Shown: positions 6,480 to 10,768 of the stretch, one piece after another
Layout of the letters: every line of letters starts with the position of its first letter
How positions within the stretch are numbered: position 1 is the stretch's first letter
Assembly: GCA_947589145.1 (NCBI GenBank)
Contig: CANQCB010000048.1
Span: 1-10,768, forward strand
Direction: 5' to 3'
Length of the DNA: 10,768 nt
Source: an uncultured Clostridia bacterium
GTDB lineage: Bacteria > Bacillota > Clostridia > Christensenellales > Pumilibacteraceae
Notes under the pieces: generated by a model
Told to the model about the DNA's origin: nothing
The model's database searches: none
The model's input: the letters and a program-made list of their open reading frames with translations, nothing else
Made by a program: the position numbers and the translations under genes

Positions 6480-7370
6480 TTATCCTTTGCGCAAAAGCGA
6501 CAAAATTTTTTCAAACTCGGACGGGAGCGGTGCGGTAAACGTCATTTCGTTCCCCGTGGTCGGGTGCTTTATCGTCAGGCTGTAAGAATGCAGGAGCTGA
6601 CCTTTGGAACCGTATACCGAACCTCTGCCGTATTGCTCGTCCCCCGTTATCGGGTGTCCGATGTATTTGGCGTGTACGCGGATCTGATGGGTTCGCCCCG
6701 TCAATATGCGGAATTTCACCAAATCGTGCTTCCCTATGCTCTCCGTCACTTCGTAATCGGTTATCGCCGTCCGTCCGTTCGGCACGACAGCCATGAGTTT
6801 TCGGTCGCGAGGACTTCTGCCTATCGGCGCGTTCACCCTGCCCGAACTCTCCTTCAAATGTCCGTCCACCAACCCGATGTATATTTTCACCGCGGTACGG
6901 TTCGCTATCTGCTCGGACAAAGAAAGGTGCGCTCTGTCGTTTTTGGCGACGACCATTACGCCGCTCGTGTTTTTGTCCAACCTGTGCACGATCCCCGGAC
7001 GGAGCGCGCCGTTTATCGCGGACAGGTTTTTCAGGCGATAAAGCAGGGCGTTTACCAGAGTGTTGTCGTAGTTCCCCGGCGCGGGATGTACCGTCAGTCC
7101 CTGCGGCTTATTCACCACGGCTATGTCGTCGTCCTCGTATATTATATCGATCGGTATATTCCGAGGCTCTGCCGCGGTTATCGGCTCGGGCGGATCGAGG
7201 GAAATCTCGTCGCCGCTCTTGACGATCTCTCCGCACTTGGGCTTTTGCCCGTTCAGCGTCACAAAGCCGCCGTCAACGAGTTGCTTTATATATGAGCGCG
7301 TGTATTCCGTTTCGTCCGCGAGATACACGTCCAAACGCATTTTTTCTCCCGTCTCGACAAACAGTTTCAC
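6480..7370 (-). CDS. rluD: RluA-family 23S rRNA pseudouridine synthase (RluD-like)
   Basis: This 296-residue enzyme converts uridines in rRNA to pseudouridine. An S4 RNA-binding domain covers about residues 12-58 (RLDVYLADE...VTLNGQ). The catalytic domain follows, with VNKPQGLTVHP (86-96), the signature HRLDKNTSG (129-137, catalytic Asp132) and the TGRTHQIRVH segment (224-233). Length and S4 domain fit RluD/YlyB rather than RluA, but the exact uridines modified cannot be read here. The start is GTG 7370, overlapping the lspA stop as GTGA with GGAGAA eight bases upstream. An internal ATG at 7340 is less likely. In B. subtilis the orthologue ylyB also follows lspA and precedes the pyr operon. 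Confidence 0.93.
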   Translation of the reverse strand: MKLFVETGEKMRLDVYLADETEYTRSYIKQLVDGGFVTLNGQKPKCGEIVKSGDEISLDPPEPITAAEPRNIPIDIIYEDDDIAVVNKPQGLTVHPAPGNYDNTLVNALLYRLKNLSAINGALRPGIVHRLDKNTSGVMVVAKNDRAHLSLSEQIANRTAVKIYIGLVDGHLKESSGRVNAPIGRSPRDRKLMAVVPNGRTAITDYEVTESIGKHDLVKFRILTGRTHQIRVHAKYIGHPITGDEQYGRGSVYGSKGQLLHSYSLTIKHPTTGNEMTFTAPLPSEFEKILSLLRKG

Positions 7371-7912
7371 TTGTCGTTCTCCGCGTTTTCTTTCTTTTTG
7401 GAACGCTTGAAAGATTTTATAAAGTAAATTATGAAGAATATTATCAGCAAGATCACGCCCACTACAAGGGATACGTCCGCCACGTTGAATACGGGAAAGT
7501 TATATCCGAAGATGTAAAAGTCGAAGAAGTCGCGCACATACCCCAGATATAGCCTGTCGACGAGGTTGCCCGTTGCGCCCGCGGCGATCATGGACATTGA
7601 CACGATAAACAACATGTTTTTTCGTTTGTCCGGGAAGAAAAGCAAGAGCAGGAATATCGCAAGCGCAACGAAGGTCAGAGTTATCACCAACGGCATTATG
7701 ACGGGCATGCCCCATGCCGCGCCGCCGTTCTGCACGTAGGTGATGTAGAAGAAATTCTCGATTACGGGAATCCTTTGATCTACCGCCATGTTCGTCGCAA
7801 CCGCAGTTTTCGTCACGAGGTCGAGGGTGAGAATAAAGGCTATCGCCGCCGCCGCGACGACGGACTGCACGATATACCTTTTTTTTGTCGGTTTGTTTTT
7901 AAGTAAATTCAT
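7367..7912 (-). CDS. lspA: Lipoprotein signal peptidase (signal peptidase II)
   Basis: This 181-residue inner-membrane aspartyl protease cleaves the signal peptide of diacylglyceryl-modified prolipoproteins. Hydrophobic segments lie at about 14-33, 70-92, 99-117 and 147-168, the four-helix layout of the family. The conserved NGGAAWG (62-68, usually NxGAAFG), GNLVDR (115-120) and FNVADVSLV (142-150) supply the two catalytic aspartates, Asp119 and Asp146. The C-terminus is a lysine-rich cytoplasmic tail (after about 169). ATG 7912 overlaps the end of sepF by 14 bases, and the site upstream (GGGAG) is weak and distant, so translation is probably coupled to sepF. The gene overlaps rluD by four bases. 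Confidence 0.96.
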   Translation of the reverse strand: MNLLKNKPTKKRYIVQSVVAAAAIAFILTLDLVTKTAVATNMAVDQRIPVIENFFYITYVQNGGAAWGMPVIMPLVITLTFVALAIFLLLLFFPDKRKNMLFIVSMSMIAAGATGNLVDRLYLGYVRDFFDFYIFGYNFPVFNVADVSLVVGVILLIIFFIIYFIKSFKRSKKKENAENDK

Positions 7913-8261
7913 GAGGTACGGTCACTCCCACGCCTTCGGGAGACAGAAGGAAAATATTGCCGGCTATGCGAAGCACGCTACCGTTTAGCGCGTATATCGC
8001 GCCCGAAGTAAAGTCGAGTATGCGCTGTGCGCGCGCGTCTTCCAACCCGTTCAGGTTTATTATCGCCGGTTCTTTCCGTTTAAGATAATCTATGAGCGTC
8101 TGCACGTCCGAATATACTTTCGGTTCGTAGACGAGGACGTTCTGATACTCTCTCGGAACGATTTTATCCTTGGACGAGGGCGGCAAAAAAGAGCCGTCCC
8201 CTCCCGATCCGTGCGTGTCCTCAAAATAAGGATAATCGTCGGTCTTTTGTCTATCAGCCAT
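7899..8261 (-). CDS. sepF: Cell division protein SepF (YlmF/DUF552)
   Basis: This 120-residue protein should assemble on FtsZ filaments at the division septum. The conserved core spans about 41-112: VLVYEPKVYSDVQTLIDYLKR, then PAIINLNGLEDARAQRILDF, then GAIYALNGSVLRIAGNIF, the dimer-forming SepF fold. The first 40 residues are polar and low in complexity (DDYPYFEDTHGSGGDGS). The short amphipathic membrane-targeting helix normally at the SepF N-terminus is not visible. I chose ATG 8261 because AAAGGAGG stands five bases before it. A second in-frame ATG at 8294 overlaps the yggS stop as ATGA but lacks a ribosome binding site and adds only the hydrophilic MRLGRDGKEAE. The neighbours (yggS before it, lspA after) match the ylmE-ylmF order of Bacillota. 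Confidence 0.93.
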   Translation of the reverse strand: MADRQKTDDYPYFEDTHGSGGDGSFLPPSSKDKIVPREYQNVLVYEPKVYSDVQTLIDYLKRKEPAIINLNGLEDARAQRILDFTSGAIYALNGSVLRIAGNIFLLSPEGVGVTVPHEFT

Positions 8262-8266
8262 TTCAG

Positions 8267-8274
8267 CCTCCTTT
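8267..8274 (-). promoter_or_regulatory. Ribosome binding site that decides the sepF start
   Basis: The minus strand reads AAAGGAGG, nearly the full anti-Shine-Dalgarno complement, five bases before ATG 8261. The alternative upstream ATG at 8294 has no such site. Confidence 0.85.
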
Positions 8275-8290
8275 CCGTCTCTTCCGAGTC

Positions 8291-8935
8291 TCATGCGTAA
8301 TTTCTTTTTCCGAACAGCAACGTGCCCGGGCGTATTATGTTCGCGCCGTGTCCGAGCGCGGTCATATAGTCGTCGCTCATACCCATGGAGAGGTATTCTA
8401 TTCCCTCAAACTCCGCTTTCATCTGCCCGAACAGCGCGTTCATGCCTTCGTACATTTCTTCGGGCGCGCCTATCGGGAGCACGGACATAAGCCCTTTTAC
8501 CCGCAAATGCGGAAGTTTAACCAACTCTTCGGCAAGAAACATACATTCGGACTTGTCACAGCCGCTCTTGCTCGCCTCTTCGCCGTAATTTACTTCTATG
8601 AGCACGTCCATGGTTTTGCCTATCGCAGCGCACCTTTTGTCGATTTCTTTGCCGAGTTCGAGGCGATCCACCGACTGTATCATCTGCACCTTGTCGACGA
8701 TATACTTGACTTTATTCGTTTGGAGCGCACCGATAAAGTGGATTTCGGGAATCTTCAATCCGTCGTATTTGGAGAGCAGTTCCTGCACGCGGTTTTCGCC
8801 CATCGCCGTTATGCCGTATTTGACAAGCTCGTTGATCTCCTCTGCCGTGCGCGTTTTGGTTGCCGCGACGATCTTGACAGCCCTGCCGCATGCGCGTACA
8901 TTTTCCAAAAGTTTGGCGACTTCTTCGTCCTGCAA
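8291..8935 (-). CDS. yggS: YggS/YlmE family PLP homeostasis protein
   Basis: This 214-residue TIM-barrel protein binds pyridoxal phosphate and is linked to PLP and amino-acid homeostasis, with no known enzymatic reaction. The PLP lysine is Lys27 in VAATKTR. Other family blocks are GENRVQE (46-52), HFIGALQTNK (66-75), SMGMSDDY (183-190) and RPGTLLFG (202-209). I propose the TTG at 8935 as start because GGAGG stands eight bases before it and the promoter's predicted transcript begins near 8956. The in-frame ATG at 8950 (219 residues) would have a leader of only about six bases and no ribosome binding site, and the ATG at 8974 lies upstream of the expected transcript start. As first gene of the run, it likely sets the expression of sepF and beyond. 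Confidence 0.92.
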   Translation of the reverse strand: MQDEEVAKLLENVRACGRAVKIVAATKTRTAEEINELVKYGITAMGENRVQELLSKYDGLKIPEIHFIGALQTNKVKYIVDKVQMIQSVDRLELGKEIDKRCAAIGKTMDVLIEVNYGEEASKSGCDKSECMFLAEELVKLPHLRVKGLMSVLPIGAPEEMYEGMNALFGQMKAEFEGIEYLSMGMSDDYMTALGHGANIIRPGTLLFGKRNYA

Positions 8936-8962
8936 AGCCCTTCCCTCCATGTTATTTTGTCT

Positions 8963-8991
8963 ATTATACACCATATCGCGCCGCTTTGCAA
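8963..8991 (-). promoter_or_regulatory. Promoter of the yggS-sepF-lspA-rluD-pyr run
   Basis: The minus strand carries TTGCAA (8991-8986), a 17-base spacer, then TATAAT (8968-8963), which matches the -10 consensus exactly and the -35 at four of six bases. The start point would fall near 8956. No other convincing promoter was noticed between here and the pyr genes, so this may drive the whole minus-strand operon. Confidence 0.75.
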
Positions 8992-9082
8992 GGGTTTATC
9001 AAAATTATATGTAAAAACGTGTATCAAGCGGCAAGCCCAAATGCCCTTCCGAAAAAATTTTTGCAAAAAAACGATCAAACGC

Positions 9083-9111
9083 TTGACAGAAATCCGAAAT
9101 CGAATTATAAT
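9083..9111 (+). promoter_or_regulatory. Consensus promoter of the marR-flavoprotein operon
   Basis: TTGACA (9083-9088), a 17-base spacer and TATAAT (9106-9111) give a perfect match to the sigma-A consensus. Transcription would start near 9118. The -10 box sits inside the palindrome AATTATAATT (9104-9113). Such a strong promoter immediately before a repressor gene suggests tight repression until a signal is present. Confidence 0.88.
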
Positions 9112-9113
9112 TA

Positions 9114-9131
9114 AAATACGAAATAGTATTT
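9114..9131 (+). promoter_or_regulatory. Putative MarR operator (inverted repeat at the start point)
   Basis: AAATAC (9114-9119) and GTATTT (9126-9131) form a perfect inverted repeat with a six-base spacer, covering the predicted transcription start and lying 14 bases before marR. A symmetrical, AT-rich site of about 18 bases directly after the -10 box is what a MarR dimer commonly binds for autoregulation. The assignment to this MarR protein is an inference from position. Confidence 0.55.
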
Positions 9132-9145
9132 CAGAGGTGAACTTT

Positions 9146-9580
9146 ATGGACGGGCGCAGCTTTTTTTACCGACTCGGAAAGCTCGTGTATCAGATCGACG
9201 GCGTATATGAGCAGTACGGAAAAAACTGCGATCTCGCCTCCCCCAATCTTCTTTGGATCATTTACGCCTTAAACGACGGAAAACGGCACAGTCAAAAACA
9301 GATCTGCGACGATTGGGATATTCCGCGCAGCACTGCGAACACCATTATAAAGGATTTGGAGAGCAGGAATTATATTACGCTTTCTCAAATCAAAGGAGAG
9401 CGGCGGGAACTGCTCGTATCATTGACCCCGAGCGGCAAGGAGTATGCCGACGGAATTTTGTCCGACCTATACAAGCGGGAAAAGGAAATTTATTCGGAGA
9501 TAGAAGCCCCCGAGGCGCTTCTTGACATTTTGCAAAATTTGGCGGCGAAAATGCAAAAAATCGCCGCAAAAGGAGAATGA
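9146..9580 (+). CDS. MarR-family transcriptional regulator
   Basis: This 144-residue protein has the MarR layout: dimerisation helices at both ends and a central winged helix-turn-helix (about 34-96). The recognition helix is within RSTANTIIKDLESRNYI (61-77), followed by the wing (QIKGERRELLVSLTPSGKEY, 81-100). It should bind DNA as a dimer and lose affinity on binding a small ligand or on oxidation. Two cysteines, Cys28 near the dimer interface and Cys54 in the DNA-binding domain, could serve as redox sensors, but they do not match a specific known subfamily well enough to claim so. ATG 9146 has AGAGGTGA just upstream. The same frame is open well upstream, opposite yggS, but that part is a shadow. 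It overlaps or nearly abuts the flavodoxin gene. Confidence 0.92.
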   Translation: MDGRSFFYRLGKLVYQIDGVYEQYGKNCDLASPNLLWIIYALNDGKRHSQKQICDDWDIPRSTANTIIKDLESRNYITLSQIKGERRELLVSLTPSGKEYADGILSDLYKREKEIYSEIEAPEALLDILQNLAAKMQKIAAKGE

Positions 9581-9582
9581 AT

Positions 9583-10062
9583 ATGAGTAAAAAAATTTTG
9601 GTAGCGTATTTTTCGGCAAGCGGTACGACGAAAAAAGCGGCAATTCTACTTGCCAAAGCGGCAAACGCCGACCTCTTCGAAATCGAGCCGAAAATACCTT
9701 ACACGTCGGCCGACCTGAATTGGATGAACAAAAAGAGCCGTTCTACCTTAGAGATGAACGACCCCGCTTCCCGTCCCGAAATCGCAAACCGCGTCGAAAA
9801 CATTGCGGACTATGACGCCGTACTTCTCGGCTTCCCCGTCTGGTGGTACACCGCGCCGACCATCATCAAGACCTTCCTCGAAAGCTACGACTTTTCGGGT
9901 AAAGAGATCGTCCTCTTCGCCACGAGCGGCGGAAGCGGACTCGGAGCGACGGAGAGCGCATTGAAGCCTTGCGCCCCGAACGCCGTCTTTAAGGGCGGCA
10001 AGCTCGTAAACCGCGCAACCGAAAGCTCGCTCAAAGAATGGGTGGAGAGTCTGAACTTATGA
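9583..10062 (+). CDS. Flavodoxin-family protein (short FMN-binding)
   Basis: This 159-residue cytosolic FMN protein presumably serves as an electron carrier or quinone/flavin reductase. The FMN-phosphate loop is SASGTT (11-16, a variant of the usual SxTGxT). The segment YTSADLNWMNKKSRSTLEMND (40-60) and GFPVWWYTAPTIIKTFLE (83-100) are typical of the flavodoxin_4 group found in anaerobic Firmicutes operons. The ATG at 9577 overlaps the marR stop (ATGA), but AAGGAG is then only one base away. The ATG at 9583 has the same site seven bases upstream, so I chose it. The stop overlaps the next start by four bases. The redox partner is not visible. Confidence 0.92.
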   Translation: MSKKILVAYFSASGTTKKAAILLAKAANADLFEIEPKIPYTSADLNWMNKKSRSTLEMNDPASRPEIANRVENIADYDAVLLGFPVWWYTAPTIIKTFLESYDFSGKEIVLFATSGGSGLGATESALKPCAPNAVFKGGKLVNRATESSLKEWVESLNL

Positions 10063-10622
10063 AAATCGTCGTTTTAACGGGGAGTCCGCAAAAGCACGGC
10101 TCGTCCAATATGCTTGCCGAGCAGTTTATCAAAGGCGCGACAGAGGCGGGAAACAGCGTTTCGGTTATCGACGCGGCGCGGGTAAACGTCCGCCCCTGCA
10201 CGGGCTGCGTTCGGTGCGGATATGGCGGTCCATGTGCGCAAAAGGACGATATGGGGTCGGAAAACAGCGTTAGCGGCGGTATCAAAGCGGAAGTTTTAGG
10301 CGCGGATATGATCGTATTCGTCACTCCCCTGTATTACTACGGAATGTCCGCGCAACTCAAAACGGTAATCGACCGTTTCTGCGCGTTTAACGGCGAAATT
10401 CAAAGAAAGCGCATGAAGTCGGCGCTTATCTCAGTCGCCTGGAACGCGGACGGTTGGACGTTCGACGCACTCGCGGCGCACTATCAAACGCTCGTGCGGT
10501 ATTTGAATTTCCAAGACGCGGGAATGATCCTCGGCAGAGGTTGCGGAACGCCCTCTATGACGGCTCGCTCCCGCTATATGTCGGAAGCGTACGAGCTTGG
10601 CAAAAGTCTCAAAAATCGATAA
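10059..10622 (+). CDS. Flavodoxin-fold NAD(P)H/FMN oxidoreductase, iron-sulfur flavoprotein-like
   Basis: This 187-residue protein has the FMN-binding loop GSPQKHGSSNM (8-18) and the flavin-contacting PLYYYGMSAQLKTVIDRF (90-107) of the NADPH-dependent FMN reductase/WrbA-like superfamily. Between them are four closely spaced cysteines, Cys47, Cys50, Cys53 and Cys59 (C-x2-C-x2-C-x5-C), before QKDDM. This compact pattern matches iron-sulfur flavoproteins that bind a [4Fe-4S] cluster next to FMN. It may instead be a cysteine-rich FMN reductase without a cluster, since the wider family often keeps C-x-G-C-x2-C. ATG 10059 overlaps the flavodoxin stop (ATGA). An upstream start at 10038 would add seven residues inside the flavodoxin gene. 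The pair probably shares electrons with the adjacent flavodoxin. Confidence 0.88.
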   Translation: MKIVVLTGSPQKHGSSNMLAEQFIKGATEAGNSVSVIDAARVNVRPCTGCVRCGYGGPCAQKDDMGSENSVSGGIKAEVLGADMIVFVTPLYYYGMSAQLKTVIDRFCAFNGEIQRKRMKSALISVAWNADGWTFDALAAHYQTLVRYLNFQDAGMILGRGCGTPSMTARSRYMSEAYELGKSLKNR

Positions 10623-10634
10623 AGGAGTTTTTAT

Positions 10635-10768
10635 ATGAAAAAGATCACACAGGACGCGGGAAGAAAGGCGCTCGGGGAGTTCGCTCCCGAATTTGCGCAC
10701 TATAACGACGATATCCTCTTCGGCGAGAATTGGAACAACGGAGATATCGACCACAAGACGCGGTGCAT
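10635..10768 (+). CDS. Carboxymuconolactone decarboxylase-family protein, partial at window end
   Basis: The first 44 residues are visible, beginning MKKITQDAGRKALGEFAPEF, continuing through AHYNDDILFGENWNNGDID and ending KTRC. This resembles the N-terminal helices of carboxymuconolactone decarboxylase/AhpD-like proteins (alpha-helical oligomers, some with alkylhydroperoxidase activity through a CxxC pair further on). The CxxC region lies beyond the window, so peroxidase function cannot be judged. AAAGGAG stands seven bases before ATG 10635, and the gene starts 12 bases after the preceding stop. It is thus the fourth visible gene of the marR operon. Confidence 0.75.
   Translation, partial: MKKITQDAGRKALGEFAPEFAHYNDDILFGENWNNGDIDHKTRC

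Noticed and set aside
2639..7295. Long open frames on the plus strand (for example 2639-3481, 4498-5580, 5507-6472 and 6333-7295) opposite the pyr genes and rluD
   Set aside because: They mirror recognised genes on the other strand, read as arginine- and tyrosine-rich sequence without any family motif, and lack ribosome binding sites. They arise from codon bias in the real genes.
8992..9082. A regulatory RNA or small gene in the AT-rich middle of the divergent region
   Set aside because: Only short A and T runs were seen, without a stem-loop, a ribosome binding site or a coherent reading frame.
8348..9145. An upstream extension of the marR frame, which stays open from 8348
   Set aside because: This part lies opposite yggS and upstream of the consensus promoter at 9083-9111. 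The ATG at 9146 has a good ribosome binding site and gives a normal MarR length.
10431..10754. A minus-strand open frame of 107 codons
   Set aside because: It is antisense to the flavoprotein and the CMD-family gene, both of which have clear motifs and ribosome binding sites.

Overview
The window looks like chromosomal DNA of a low-to-mid-GC Gram-positive bacterium, most likely an anaerobic member of the Clostridia (Bacillota). The evidence is a Bacillus/Clostridium-style order of sepF, lspA, rluD and pyr genes, a NAD-linked class 1B dihydroorotate dehydrogenase pair (pyrD plus pyrK), strong AGGAGG-type ribosome binding sites, and two sigma-A-like promoters with 17-bp spacers. The species cannot be named from this sequence.

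Left and centre (positions 1-8991) all read on the minus strand. One long run starts at a promoter at 8963-8991 and proceeds yggS, sepF, lspA, rluD, pyrB, pyrC, pyrF, pyrK, pyrD, pyrE, then a small unrecognised membrane protein gene. An intrinsic terminator (781-807) follows, then rdgB. Most neighbours overlap or lie within about 10 bases of each other, so they should be cotranscribed and often translationally coupled. The six pyr genes give every step from carbamoyl phosphate plus aspartate to UMP: PyrB makes carbamoyl aspartate, PyrC dihydroorotate, PyrD/PyrK orotate, PyrE OMP and PyrF UMP. Carbamoyl-phosphate synthetase (carAB), the regulator pyrR and the uracil permease pyrP are absent from this stretch. 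The front of the run holds genes for PLP homeostasis, cell division, lipoprotein processing and 23S rRNA modification. RdgB, which clears non-canonical purine nucleotides, follows the terminator. At the left edge a tRNA-Gly(TCC), cut by the window edge, has its own promoter.

Right (9083-10768) is a divergent plus-strand operon. A consensus promoter carrying a small inverted repeat drives a MarR-family repressor gene, a short flavodoxin, an NAD(P)H/FMN-type flavoprotein with a four-cysteine iron-sulfur-like motif, and the start of a carboxymuconolactone decarboxylase-family protein cut by the window end. The set looks like a small redox or electrophile-response unit, but its substrate cannot be read from the sequence.

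The 195-base stretch between yggS and marR is the only sizeable non-coding region. It holds the two divergent promoters and the putative operator. No insertion sequence, CRISPR array, phage gene or riboswitch was seen.
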